Source: Zygnema cylindricum (Eukaryota > Streptophyta > Zygnematophyceae > Zygnematales > Zygnemataceae). From it: a stretch of 64,000 nt of DNA. The notes beneath the pieces were generated by a model. The model was not told where the DNA came from. It saw only the letters and a list, made by a program, of their open reading frames with translations, and searched no databases. The first letter of the stretch is position 1; the number at the start of each line of letters is the position of its first letter. The stretch covers positions 195,010-259,009 of the forward strand of contig JBBHKE010000549.1 in NCBI GenBank assembly GCA_037447655.1. The letters run 5' to 3'. The translations under genes were made by a program, and so were the position numbers. This document shows, piece by piece, positions 23,185 to 35,861 of the stretch.

Positions 23185-24693
23185 CAGCGCTAATAGTTTG
23201 GGTAGTTTAGATAAAAATTCCTACTAGCGCTAACAGTTTGTGTCATATAGGTTACAATTCTTGTTAGCGCTAGCTGTTTCTGTAATTTAGGTAACAATTC
23301 TTGTTAGCGATAACAGTTTTTGTAGTTTGGATAACAATTATTGTTAGCGCTAATAGTTTGTGTAAGATAGGTTACAATTCTTGTTAGCGCTTACAGTTTA
23401 TGTAATTTAGGTACCAATTCCTATCAGCGCTAACAGTTTGTGTAGTTTAGATAACAATTCATGTAAGCGCTAACAGTTTGTGTAGTTTAGATAACAATTC
23501 CTATTAGCGCTAATAGTTTGGGTATTTTAGATAAAAATTCATACTAGCGCTAACAGTTTGTGTAGTTTAGATAAAAATTCTTGTTAATTCTAACATTTTG
23601 TGTAGTTTAGATAACAATTCCAGTTAGCGCTAACTAATTATGTAGTTCTCGATAACAAGTCTTGTTAGCGCTAACATTTTGTTTAATTTAGGTAATAGTT
23701 CTCTTTAGCGTTAAGAGTTAGTGTAAGTAAGGTAACAATTCTTGTTAGCGCTAACAGTTTGAGTAGTTAAGATAACAATAAATGTTAACACTAACAGTTT
23801 GTGTAGTTTAGATAACAATTCTTGTTAGCGCAAACAGTTTGTGTAAGTTAGGTTACAATTTCTGTTAGCGCTAACAGTTTGTGTAGTTTAGGTTACAATT
23901 CTTGTTAGCGCTAACAGTTTGTGTAAGTTAGGTTACAATTCTTGTTAGCGCTAACAGTTTGTGTAAGTTAGGTAACAATTTCATTTAGCGCTAACTGATT
24001 GTGTAATTTAGATAACAATTCCTGTTAGCTATAACAATTTGTGTTAGTTAAGTAACAATTCCTATTAGTGCTAAAATGTGTAAGTTAGGTAACAATTCCT
24101 GTTAGCGCTAACAGTGTGTGTAATTAAGATAACAATTCTAGTTAGCGCTAACAGTTTGTGTTAGTTAGGTAACAATTTATGTTAGCGCTAACTTTTTGTG
24201 TAAGTTAGGTAACAATTCTGTTAGTGCTAACAGTTTGTGTAATTTAGATAGGAATTCTTGTTAGCGCTATCAGTTTGTGTAAGTTAGGTAACAATTTGTG
24301 TTAGCGCTAACAGTTTGTGTAAGTTAGGTAACAATTCCTGTTAGCGCTAACACTTTGTGAAAATTAGGTATCAATTTCTGTTAGCGCAAACAGTTTGTGT
24401 GGTTTAGATAACAATTCTTGTTAGCGCTAACAGTTTCTTTAGGTTTAGAAAACAATTCATGTTAACGCTAACAGTTTGTGTAGTTTAGTTAACAATTCCC
24501 TGTTAGGGCTGACAGTTTGTGTAAGTTAGGTTACAATTCCTATTAGCGAAAATAGTTTGTGAAGTCTATATAATAATTCCCGTTAGCGCTAAAAGTTTTT
24601 GTAGTTTAGATAACAATTCATGTTAGCGCTAACAGTTTGTGTAGTTTAGATAACAATTCTTGTTAGCGATAACATTTGTGTAAGTTAGGTTAC
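23185..24693. repeat. Sat1 satellite array, block 3a
   Basis: About 38 monomers of 40 bp, more homogeneous than block 2. Many read GCGCTAACAGTTTGTGTAGT followed by TTAGATAACAATTCTTGTTA, with GTAAGTTAGGTTAC as the other common form. It ends with GTTAC (24689-24693), one copy of the target duplication of the solo LTR. Confidence 0.96.
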
Positions 24694-25634
24694 TGTTGTC
24701 CATAGCCTATTTCAACCATGGATTACTCACGGAAACACCCACAGACTACCTCAAAAACAGCTGTGTTACAGACAGTACAGATTACTCCACAATATATAGA
24801 ATCACTTCAAACTGCTCCAATATGCAGTATACCATATACACTGTAAACTCCCAAAAGTTACAGCCATATCCACCAAGGCATCTAGAAGATATAAGCTCTA
24901 GAGTTTCACAAAAACTTTAGACAGCTTCACAAACTAACCACTTAGACTGCTCACAGAATCTTACAGATATACCGGAATACAATGAAACCTCACATACATA
25001 TATATTCTATATCATTGAATAACTCCACAAAGTTTCACATGAAAGCACCAAAAATATTGATCACACCAACAAGTCAAAGATGCAGAAAACAGTTTGCCAT
25101 TGCTTTGATAAACTTGACTGCGATACACAAAATATTCTAAGTCCTACAAGTTATACTCAGAGATTTCACTCCTGAATGTACGGAGGCATACCAGCCGTAC
25201 GGTATCTACCATCTACCTAAACTATTGTAAGTTTACCCGAATAGTTCAAGGTATGTCAGTCTGAACAAATCTACACTAATAAACAAATTAGCAAAAAGAC
25301 AAACCAATGTTGCTCAAGATATTTACACCGACATCTCCGTAATCAATATAGGTCATATATTCCGCAGCTGCGTTGTCTTGACTGCGTCACAGCTGCTCCG
25401 TACCAGCGGCGCGTATTTCATTATTACGTTTATTTTACATCGGATCGCTTCGCGATCCGCTGTCCATTTGTCACAGCCTGTCCACACCACTGAATGAGTC
25501 TTTTACGTCACTTTAATTATATCAATCCGTTCGCTCCCCCAATCCGTGAATCTATTCAAACCTTCATATTAAATCCAATTAGCAGTTACGCACAAACTGT
25601 CTTGTAGGCACGAAACTGACTTTTCAAAACAACA
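24694..25634 (-). mobile_element. Solo LTR, family 1 subfamily B, TSD GTTAC
   Basis: A 941-bp LTR with TGTTG...CAACA ends, flanked by GTTAC at 24689-24693 and 25635-25639. Sat1 continues in phase on both sides. This shows that the element inserted into a pre-existing satellite array and was then reduced to one LTR. Minus orientation is inferred from similarity to R1-type LTRs. It contains the inverted repeat GGATCGCTTCGCGATCC and CAGCTGCG motifs on the U3 side. Confidence 0.93.
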
Positions 25635-27837
25635 GTTACAATTCTTGTTAACGCTAACAGTTTGTGTATTTTAAGTAACAATTCCTGTTAGCACTAACAG
25701 TTTGTGTAAGTTAGGTTACAATTCATGTTAGGGCTAACAGTTTGTGTAGTTAAGATAACAATTCCTGTTAACGCTGACAGTGTGTGTAGTCTAGATAACA
25801 ATTCATGTTAGCGCTAACAGTTGTGTAAGTTAGGTTACAAATATTGTTAACGCTAACAGTTTTTGAAATTTAGATAACAATTCCTATTAGCCCAAACAGT
25901 TTGTGTAAGTTAGGTTACAATTCATGTTAAGGCTAACAGTTTGTGTAGTTAAGATAACAATTCCTATTAGCGAAAATAGTTTGTGTAGTCTAGATAACAA
26001 TTCATGTTAGCGCTAACAGTTGTGTAAGTTAGGTTATAATTATTGTTAACGCTAACAATTTGTGTGAGTTAGGTAACAATTCCTGTTAGTGTTAACAGCT
26101 TGTGTAATTTAGGTAACAATTCCTGTTAGCACTAACAGTATTTGTAAATTAGGTTGTAAATTTTGTCAGCGCTAACAGTTTTTGTAATTTAGAATCAATT
26201 CATGTTAGCGATATTAGTTTTGTAAGTTATGTTACAATTCTTGTTAGCGCTGACAGTTTGTGTAAGTTAGGTAACAATTATTGTTAGCGCTAACAATTTG
26301 TGTAGTTTAGATATCAATTCATGTTAGCGATATTAGTTGTGTAAGTTATGTTACAATTCTTGTTAGCGCTGACAGTTTGTGTAAGTTAGGTAACAATTCT
26401 TCTAAGCGCTAACAATTTGTGTAGTTTAGATAACAATTCAAGTTAGCGCTAAAATTTTGTGTAGTTTAGATAACAATTTCTGTTAGCACTAACAGTTGTG
26501 TAAGTTAGGTTAAATTTTTTGTTAGCGCTAATAGTTTGTGTAGTTTAGATAACAATTCTTGTTAACACTAACAAGTTGTGTAGTTTAGATAACAATTCTT
26601 GTTTACGGTAACAGTTTGTGTAATTTAGGTAGCAGCCTACTTGTGGCTAGCAGGTTGAGTAGTTTAGATATCAATTCACATTACTTAGTAGCGGTTTGTG
26701 TAATTTCAATAACAATATATGTTAGCGATAAGAGTTGTGTAAGTTAGGTTACAATTCTTGTTGGCATAGCAGTTGTGTAAGTAAGGTTAAAAATTCTTTT
26801 AAGCATAACGGGTTGTGTATTTTAGATATCAATTCCTGTTAGCGCTAACAGTTTGTGTAGTTTAGATATCAATTCCTATTAACGATAAGAGTTTGTGTAG
26901 TTTAGATAACAATTTTTGTTAGAGTTGACAACTTGTGTAGTTTAGATAACAATACCTATTAACGCTAACAATTTGTGTAAGTTAGGTTATAATTCTTGCT
27001 TGCGTTAACAGTTTGTGTAAGTTATGTTATAATTCCTGTGAGCGCTAACAATTTATGTAGTTTAGATTACAATTTTTGTTAATGCTAACAGTTTGTGTTG
27101 TTTAGATAGCAATTTGTTAGCATTAACTTTTTGTGTAATTAAGGTAACAATACTTGTTAGCGCTAACAATTTCTGTAAGTTTGGTTAGAATTATTGTTAG
27201 CGCTTACAGTTTATGTAATTTAGGTAATAATTCTCGTTAGCGCTAATAGTTTGTGTAGTTTAGAAAACAATTCATGTTAACGCTAAAAGTTTGTGTAGTT
27301 TAGTTAACAATTCCTGTTAGCATAACAGCTTGTGTAAGATAGGTTACAATTCCTATGAGCGAAAATAGTTTGTGTAGTCTAGATAAGAATTCTTGTTAGC
27401 GCTAAAAGTTTGTGTAGTTTAGATAACAATTCATGTTAGCGCTAACAGTTTGTGTTATATAGGTAACAATTCGTGTTAGCCCTTACTTTTTGTGTAGTTT
27501 AGATAACAATTCCTGTTATTGCTAACAGTTTATGTAGTTTATATCAGAATTTTTGTTAAAGCTAATAGTTTGTGTAATTTAGATAACAATTCTTGTTAGC
27601 GATAACATTTGTGTAAGTTAGGTTACAATTTTTGTTAACGCTAACAGTTTGTGTAATTTAAGTAACAATTCCTGTTAGCAATAATAGTTTGTGTAAGTTA
27701 GGTTACAATTCATGTAAGGGCTAACAGTTTGTGTGGTTAAAATAACAATTCCTGTAAACGCTAACAGTTTGTGTAGTCTAGATTACAATTCATGTTAGCG
27801 TTAACAGTTGTGTAAGTTAGGTTACAATTCTTGTTAA
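25635..27837. repeat. Sat1 satellite array, block 3b
   Basis: Continuation of block 3a beyond the solo LTR, about 55 monomers. Local duplications are visible: GTTAGCGATATTAG with its flanks occurs near 26205 and 26325, about 120 bp (three monomers) apart. It ends at the LTR starting at 27838. Confidence 0.95.
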
Positions 27838-28591
27838 TGTTGTTCTACGACACCGGTGCAGGTGGATGAGCAGCAGTAGCAGTAGAAATAGACATGATAC
27901 ACTCTCAAAAGCTCTAAAGAATCCTACAAAACAGCTATTTTCAAGTGCTCACCAATTCTTACACAAGCATCCAAAACTCACAAAACTCTATTAGAATATA
28001 GAGTAGCATAATGACTGACAACTCCCAAAGTTTCAGCACAATTGACTAGACAACACTCAAGATATAATACTCAGAAGTTTCCCAAAAATTGTTTGCAGTT
28101 TTAGTACTTGGAAGTCTGGATACAAGATGTGTACTGAGTTCTAAGTCTTATACTTGTGTTCTACTGGCAATACCACTGTACCTGAGAGGTACGTCAATCT
28201 ACTAGGCTAATACTAATCTGTCAAGCTACCACTGAGCTACCACTAAGCTACCACTAGCTACCACTGAGCTACCACTGAGCTACCCACTAAATTGAAGTCC
28301 GTTGACCTGATCCAAAGTAACCGCAGCTGCGTTTTTCTTGTCTGTTTCGCAGCTTCATTGCTACGCTGCTCTGTCTGCATAGCAGCTGCACTACTCTGTC
28401 TGCATAGCATTTGCGCTGTCTGCATAGCAGCTGCACTGCTCTGTCTGCATAGCATTTGCGCTGCTCTGTATGCATAGCAGCTGCGTTGTCCTCAAGTGAT
28501 GACGCTTATCTTTATGAAACTTACGCTACAAATTACTACCTTTTTGTCCTCCTACTAATCTGCTGAGACTGATAGCTTTCCAAAAACAACA
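27838..28591 (-). repeat. 3' LTR of a truncated family 1 copy
   Basis: 754 bp, TGTTGTTCTACGACACC on the left and CAAAAACAACA on the right. The minus-strand gag-start segment lies at its left end (initiator at about 27893). The U3 side carries at least four imperfect copies of GCTCTGTCTGCATAGCAGCTGC (about 28370-28490). Confidence 0.88.
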
Positions 28592-30051
28592 CTCCCCTAA
28601 AGCTTTAGACTCAGTATACTGGCGCAGCTGCGATGACAAACTAGCGTAGCATCGCAGCATAGCAATATAGCAATTAGCAAGTCACCCTATCCTACTACAT
28701 TTCAATGGTGGACTTATAGCACTCTGGCAGTATAGCGGTACAACAATTCAACTATTCACTTAATCCCAGTGCGTTCCTACAATACCTCAGCTTAGGAGCA
28801 GGAAGAGCTTTAGTGAGCATATAAGCAATCATTTTTGCATTTGGCAAATAACATAATTTAATCAGTCTAGAGAACACTTTTTCTCTTACAAAGTGTAATC
28901 TTACATCCATGTGCTTCCTTTTGAAGTGATGACATGGGTTAGAAGCAATGGCAATGGCAGCCTGGTTATCACACCAGATCACCTGTGGACCAACCTGCAT
29001 GTATCCTAGTACTTGTAACATGGATTTTACCCATTAGAGTTCTTTGAGGGCCGAGCGTTCTGCCATATATTCCGACTCCATTGTCGACTGTGGTGTCACC
29101 TTTTGAAGTTTGCTGCTCCAACAGCAAGTACCGTTCCCAATTTGTAGAACGAATCCCGTGGTGGATTTTCCGGCTTGGCATGTCGCCATAGCTTGCATCA
29201 CTCCACGTTTGCAGTTTTACTTCTCCTCTGCCTAGTGTGAGTTTGAGGTCTTTGGTTCCGGCCAAATATCTTAAGACTCTCCTTGCTGCATCAAAGTCAG
29301 ATTTTCTCGGATTCTCTAGACTCCTGCTCAGTACCCCGACTTCTGCAGCAATGTCAAGACGGGTACAATTCATGAAATATATTTAGCTTCCCACTATCTG
29401 TCTGTAAGGTATTTGTGTCATAGATCATTCCCCTCTGATTCTAAATACTCGCTAACAATGACACCTGGTTTTGTCTCTTCTCCCTCTAACTTCTACCGAA
29501 ACTCCATTGGAGTTAGACATCCTTTTGCCCACCGCATTCCGTACTCATCTAACATGTTTCCAATAGCCTCCTTTTGAGTCAGTTTTATTTTTTTCTTATT
29601 CTTGTCCCTCTCTACCTGGTTACCCAAAATATATTTTGCCTCACCGAGGTCTTTCATCTCGAACCGTGAGTTTAGAGCAGTTTTAATTTTGTTAATTTCA
29701 GCCATTGATTTGCTAATTAATAGTAAATCATCTACATACAGCGCTATATATACTATCCCATTTTCACCCTTTAGAACGTAGACAGAGTGATCATAACTTA
29801 TCCTTTGAAAAGCTAGGCTAGTTTGGAATTCATCAAGCTTTTGATTCCACTATCTGGGGGCCTGTTTTAGGCCGTGCAGATATTTTAGCAACTTGCATAC
29901 TAAGTGCTATTTTCTTGGTTCCACATACTTTTCAGGCTGCTGCAGATAATTGGTCTTTTCTAGTTATCCGTGAAAAAAGGCCGTCTTTACATCCATCTGA
30001 TGTATTTCCGTATCTTTTATAGCAGCTAGGGACAACAAAATCCTAACTGTC
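28592..30051 (-). pseudogene. 3' part of a family 1 pol
   Basis: Polypurine tract, then RNase H (CDNQAAIAIASNP, WSDASYGDMPSRK) and the C-terminal half of RT (MAEINKIKTALNSRFEMKDLGEAKYILG), read on the minus strand. A frameshift in the RNase H and stops in RT disrupt it. It stops near 30051 in the RT fingers region, where a plus-strand family 2 fragment starts head-to-head. Gag, protease and integrase are missing. Confidence 0.87.
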
Positions 30052-30663
30052 GTCCAGGGTGTATTTTTTGAAAAATAAGTCAGAGGCTCATGAATGTTTT
30101 AAACATTAGAAAGTATGGAGTGAAAAACTTCATGAAACGTCAATCAGAAGAGTAAGGAGTGTAGATGGTGGAGAGTATACCTCTAACCAGTTTGAGGATT
30201 TTTTGAGAGAAGATGGAGTGCAACACCAAAAGACAGTTCTTGAAAATCTTGAGCATAATGGTGTAGCTGAAAGATTAAATAGAACACTGAGTGATAGTGC
30301 TAAGAGTATGCTGTCAGATAAGAAGATAGCAAAGAAGTTTTGGGCCAAAGCAATGAACTGTGTAAATTATCTCAAAAATAGAGTTATTACTTCAGTAGTA
30401 AAAGGCCGAACACCTTAGGAGAGATAGACAGGCAGAAAACCAGATGTTTCACTTTTAAAGGTTTTCGGTAGTCAAGTGCTCAGTTTAGACAAAGATCGAT
30501 CAAACTGGAAGTTAGATCCAAAAGGAAAACCAGGATATCTACTAGGATATGATGAAGATGTAAAAGGATATAGAGTCTATGATCTCAAAAGAGAGGATAT
30601 TATCTTAGTGAAGCATCTAGTGGTTATGGATGAAAGGAAATCTATAGATCCCTTTAAGCATAC
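30052..30663 (+). pseudogene. Family 2 integrase fragment
   Basis: Plus-strand segment matching residues about 612-815 of the intact family 2 polyprotein: VYFLKNKSEA, DGGEYTSNQFEDF, GVAERLNRT and then GYLLGYDEDVKGYRVYDLK. It covers the integrase core from the second aspartate through the catalytic glutamate and the C-terminal domain. In-frame stops occur near 30110 and 30417. Both ends are breakpoints, so it is a dead fragment. Confidence 0.9.
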
Positions 30664-31501
30664 AATCACTGTTGTTAAGAAAGCTGCTCACGTCCTCCTC
30701 CTTAAGTTTGTTGAAGGGAGCAGTTGGTCATCCACCTCAAACAAAAGGAACCCGGCTTTCATCCCAGCCAAAACAAAATTTTCCTATGGCTTTTGGTCTC
30801 TTGTAGGCATTACACATTTTGAAAACATGCCCTTTTTCATCACAATAATAGCAGGTTAATAGTGACCTTCTAAGACCACTACCTCTGCCACTCCCACTGC
30901 CATTTTTAGAGTCTGAAAATTGGTTAGCTAGTGCGTGCACAGACTTACTACAACCACTTTGTGAAATCTGGTTAGCTTCTTTGATTAAAATAAATTGAAT
31001 TGCTAATGCTATATTCCATTGACGTTGTGGAAGAGCCCTAAGCCTATCCCTGGCTCCCTTATATTCATCGGGCAAAGTTCTCATCAACAACATAGCCTGC
31101 TGAGGTGGTAAAAAATCCCCACCTGCACTTGTACTCTGAAGGAACAACCTTTTCATAGAATTACAATGATTTGACATACTACTTGCAAAATACTTAAATT
31201 CAAAAATATGAGTGGCTATGTTAGCCTTGACAGTAACATCTAGTTGAATATATATAGCACGTACTCTGAACCAAAATTCAAATGATTTCTTCATCTCAAG
31301 ATACGATATTACCAAGTCTTTTGTCATTGATTGTTTCAAGACGTTGAGGCAATAGAGATTCTTCTTTCTCCAATCTGGTGGAGTCACATCGGCAGTTCAT
31401 TCCACAACGAGTGACACGTCCCTCTCCTCGAAATATGAGCTCAATATTTCTTCCCAATAAAAGTAGTCCATTCAATCAAAAATAGGCAATTTGGGCAGTG
31501 G
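30664..31501 (-). pseudogene. Family 3 copia gag remnant
   Basis: The open segment 30737-31387 (216 codons) encodes a copia Gag with the UBN2-like capsid signature (LLMRTLPDEYKGARDRL) and a CCHC knuckle (CYYCDEKGHVFKMC). Upstream sequence towards 31500 encodes L-P-I-F-D and a YFYWEE motif, as in the gag N-terminus of the other families, but with stops. Sequence divergence from families 1 and 2 marks it as a third family. Pol is missing from about 30664 leftwards. Confidence 0.82.
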
Positions 31502-32130
31502 GCCTACAACGTGTTAAAGGTTATGGGCACTTTGACTTGATTGTGATCCGATAGCACTCGGCGTCACAGTTGCACTGGTATATTCGTTCCAATAGTAGGT
31601 GCGAGAGGAGCACTTGGGCCCGCATGGACTGAGCCACTAGTAGACATGATAGCTGAAGCGAAACCAAAGATAAGTAGCTCCAAATGAAAGAGGTCTTTCA
31701 ACTAGAGACACATGTCCTACAGCTAAATCAAGAAGAATAGAAAATAACACAACTTAAAGTGCACTTAGTGCTCTCATTTCCTTAACTCTGTGTAGAATTT
31801 ACATTCTGTGTTAATGTGATTGTTTCTAATTGAAAGAAATACTAACAAGATCTAGAAAACATCTAAAACGTATGTAAAGGGTTCACTTGAAAATCTACTA
31901 ACAAAAATCTAAGTACTTGGACCAGAATTGTCTAGTAGCAGTATCTACACCCTAAATATCCGTGAGATATTTATCACGTCTACATTCATAGGCGGCCGTA
32001 CACCCTAATTTACTCAAAGATAACTACTTGAGTAGATACCAACAATCCACACTAAATATAGTTAATAATGAATTGTTGGTGGTCCAAAATATATTAAGTC
32101 CTAAACTGTAATTTTTAAAACTTACTAAAG
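31502..32130 (-). repeat. Family 3 PBS remnant and partial 5' LTR
   Basis: GTTGTAGGCCCACTGC on the minus strand (31502-31517) is a decayed form of the anticodon-arm PBS. The LTR starts at about 31519 (TGTTAAAGG). On the minus strand it carries a gag-like start (MSTSGSVHAGPSAP) near 31647, separated from the PBS by stops. The right end of the LTR is not clear. Confidence 0.55.
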
Positions 32131-32873
32131 CCTACTTTCCAATAGTTTTTGCACTTTTTTCTGAAAAACATAGGTTTTTCCTCCAAAAATATATAATCTT
32201 TCTTCTCATATATACGCTCATTAAACACATCTACTCTTTTTTCTTTCATCTTTCACTATGATGTTGTTAGATACAATAACTTTATTTCCCTTAGTGTCAT
32301 ACACTCTATAACCTTTGGCATGATTATCATACCCTAGAAATAACCCTAGTATGCCTTATTGCTCTAACTTCCATTTCTACGGATCATTATCTAGCATGAA
32401 AATCTTACTTCCAAAAAACGTTGAAGTGACTTACATCTAGTTTTTTTTCCTGTCCACATTTCGTAGGGAGTTTTATCTTTTATTGCTCTTGTTTTTAACT
32501 TGTTTCTGACATAGGCGGCACAATTCACAACATCTTCCCAAAATCTGAAATCTATGTTCATATCAACCATCATTGCCGTAGCACATTGTGATATGGTCCT
32601 ATTCATCCTCTCTGACAAACCGTTTTGCTATGGAGAATGAGGCACAGTTAGCTGACGTGAGATTCCATGCAATTTTAATAATTCCGCAAACTCATTAGAA
32701 ATGTATTCCCCTCCGTTATCAGATCTTAATCCTCCTATCTTTCCCTCATGCAAGTTTTCACCTCAAGGCTTATACATTTTAAATTTCGAAAAGACTTCAT
32801 CCTTACTTTTCAAAAAATAAACTGTAGTAAATCTACTACAGTCATCTGTAAAGGTAAGCATAAACTTAACACC

Positions 32874-33246
32874 TGAAACTCTGAGACCTACATTGGTCCT
32901 AAGAGTAGGCAAGTCACAAGAAGCTTATATAGAAAGTGCCGACTTCAAGTTTATTTAAAACCTAAATGATTGACCCATTGACAATCAGAACCCCATAATA
33001 TCTTCACCCCTGTGAAATAAGATTTTATGTGTGCTCAGTTCCACCACAGAAATGCAAAGTTAGAATATGACTTTTGGATAACATTCCCCACTTTGACTTT
33101 CCCTTAGAAATGCAGCCACCATGGCAAGCAAACACTCTGACCGACTACACCTATGTGTAGCTTGGACTCCCTTGAGTTTGCAGCAAAAAAAATCGCTGAA
33201 AATGGTCAACAAACGAATTGATATTAAATGGCAAAGTTTGCCGATT
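32874..33246 (-). repeat. Partial family 2b LTR inside integrase
   Basis: Begins TGAAACTCTGAGACC and matches the first 360 bp or so of the solo LTR at 34387. It is truncated on the right. The host integrase sequence on its two sides is not contiguous, so a deletion accompanied or followed insertion. Confidence 0.8.
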
Positions 33247-34386
33247 TTTACAGATGCTCACAAACTGATATGTGAGAGAAACACCTTGAACTTTCCTAGC
33301 ATTCACCATCTTTTTCAGACTCTCATAATTAATATGGCCTAACCTTTTATGCCATAACTCATTCTCAGATGACACACTGGAATACAAAACATCGTTCTAT
33401 TTGCATTCAACCATATCCATCTTGTACATCTTCCGGGTATCTCAAGTTCTCATCGTTATTTTGCCTAACTTACTAACATTGTTTCCCGTGTGATCTGAAA
33501 TCCTACTCTCTACCAAAGAAGTAGATAGAGATTCTTTTCTAAATTGAACATATATAACATTTCGAGGTATTTTTTACCCACATCTACCATTATTGATATA
33601 TCACCGTGGGCTCCAGACTGGACACTCATGCCACACGCATAGTAGATATTTTTTGGAAGAGTGTGTTTCAAATTTGTAAAAATAGTCTTGTTCCAGCACA
33701 TGTGGGCCGAACCCCCGGTGTCCATGATCCATCTACCGTCTTTGGGACCTTCCATTGCTGCCTCCATATCAAATAACTGTCTCCTCTTGCTCATTCAAGC
33801 TCAAAGATGAATCTGCATCATCTCCAAAAGCTGAGAAAAGTGCACTTCCTCGTGAAGGATTGGTAGAAAAGCCTTGGTGAAACTGACTTTATTTTCTACT
33901 AGGCCTGTTTAAACCAGTTTCATTTGCCTTTTTAAGTTTGGGACAATACCTGTATCCATGTCCCTTATCAGGGCAATAAAAATAAGCATTAGAAGATTGC
34001 CTATTTAACCTCTGACTGCCCTAATTAAATTGTTTCTGATTCTGGTTAAACTTGTTTCTGTTCTGGTTAAACTGATTTTTCCTCTCAAAATTTGAAGAGA
34101 AAACCTCTACTTTATTTTCGCCATCAAGGACCTTACTTGTAGACTCTTTTTCCAATATAAGATTATAAGCTAACTGAAAAGTCCAGCTAGACTTATCATG
34201 ACATTTCAAGTTTGTAGATACTCCCTTCATATGACTAGAGAGACCTTTAACAACCAAGGCAACTTGCTGAAACTGTGGAAATATTCCACCAGCTGACGAG
34301 TGTGCATCAATGAGTTCCCGAAACCTATCGCAATACTTGGCCATAGATACCTCGAGTATTTGTAGTCCCATATTTGTGAAGCTACC

Positions 34387-35565
34387 TGAAACTCTGAGAC
34401 CTCCATTGGCCCTCAGAGTATGCAGATCCAAAAGAAGCTAATCTAGATAGTGCCGACTCCAAGTTAATATAAACCCAAGTGACTGACCCCTTGACAGTCA
34501 GAACCCCAATATTGATTACCCCTGTGAAATAACACTTTCTGTGTGCTCAGTTCCACCACAAAATGCAAAGTTAGAATATGAGATTTGGACACATTCACCC
34601 ACTTTGACTTTCCCTTAGAAATGCAGCCACCCTGGTAGACAAAAACTCTGACCGACTACACCCCTGTGTAGCCTGGACTCCCCTGAGTCCGCAGCAAAAA
34701 GAATCACTGAAAATGGTCAAGTAAATTGATAGTTATGGCTGGCCAAAGTTTGCCATTTATACAAGGTGCTCTCTGGGAGAGGCAGCTACTTACCCAGAAT
34801 TTTCTAAGTCCTATCCCCCCCTCTAAAACTCTATCTACTGAAGTACGGCACCAATTAAAATACTGTGTCGTACATAAAAGTACAGGTGCCGGTGTACTTT
34901 ATGTACGGCCATCGTACGACATGGCAAAAATGTTGACACATGTCATATCGGGATTCGTTTCCGTAATCTCCGGAGTTGCCGCAATCCAATGTGGTTTTGC
35001 CACGTGTCATTCGATGTGGCGGTGATCGCAAACCGCCAAAATCCTATTCCGCGATCTCGGCATCTTTCGCGGCCGTCCGATCAAATCCGGATTTCAATCG
35101 TAGCCGTCATAAATACTTGCGCGGTATTCTTTTTGATGTTTAACAAAATGCGCGGTATTTATTTCGTAACCGTATCCTACTTCGTACTTTATATAACTGT
35201 ATCTATGCACTACGTATACATTTATAGTTAAATGATAAAGTCTACGTGAAACTAAATAAATACGTATCAAACCTAATATATCCTAGTACTAGCGCTAGAC
35301 TAGACGGTTAAAGCTACCGACTGTTACCGGTTGCCAGACGACAGGTTCCAGGATCAATTCCTAGAACCGTCAGCTAACTTTTGGTAAGAGTACCTAACTT
35401 ACCCCTTGTTTACTCTAGAGAGCTTAGGCAGCCATGGCTCTAGCTCCCTATCCAGCCTTCAGTGACTACAACAAGTGTGGGGGCTTGGAAAGGGGAGTTA
35501 GAGGCAGACCGCCTCAGCTCTTTTTCTATCCTAATACAGACCTAGAAAATACTCGAATATCAACA
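34387..35565 (-). mobile_element. Solo LTR, family 2 subfamily b, TSD CTACC
   Basis: 1179 bp from TGAAACTCTGAGACC to TATCAACA, flanked by CTACC at 34382-34386 and 35566-35570. It lies within the gag sequence of the subfamily D element. It is clearly related to, but diverged from, the 1041-bp LTRs of the intact family 2 copy. A plus-strand open frame inside it (34726-35025) resembles the one at 47303-47602. Confidence 0.92.
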
Positions 35566-35861
35566 CTACCAAGAGATCCTCCTGAACATTCGCCTTTTCA
35601 TGAGAAGTTGTCATTGAAGTCCTAATTTCACTTGCCTTTTTCATCTTGAATCGAGACATATCCAGATTTTATAAAATGCAAAAAATGAAATTTTTTCGAG
35701 CGAGAGAGTTTTTTTTTGCCCAGCTCGGATCCGTTTCCGCAATAGAGCCATCCAAAACTCCTAGCAAGTCTGCAATTTCAAAAAAGGATTCGACCATAGC
35801 TGCCCAGTACACATACTTTTGACCATTAAAGATAGGAATTGTGGGCGAAAAGCCCATAACC

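Larger units (their letters stand above)
32131..35861 (-). pseudogene. Family 1 (subfamily D) gag-pol, interrupted by two family 2 LTRs
   Basis: Minus-strand remnant read from the PBS at 35846-35861 (GGTTATGGGC start). The gag N-terminus (QVMGFSPTIPIFNGQKYVYWAAMVESFF, 35669-35878) is interrupted by a solo LTR (34387-35565). Gag continues at 34021-34381, followed by a zinc-knuckle region, protease D-T-G-G (about 33725) and GAG-pre-integrase (LWHKRLGHINYESLKKM). A second LTR fragment (32874-33246) replaces part of integrase. The integrase core with NGLSERMNRT is at 32391-32870. RT and RNase H are absent. Many stops; non-functional. Confidence 0.85.
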
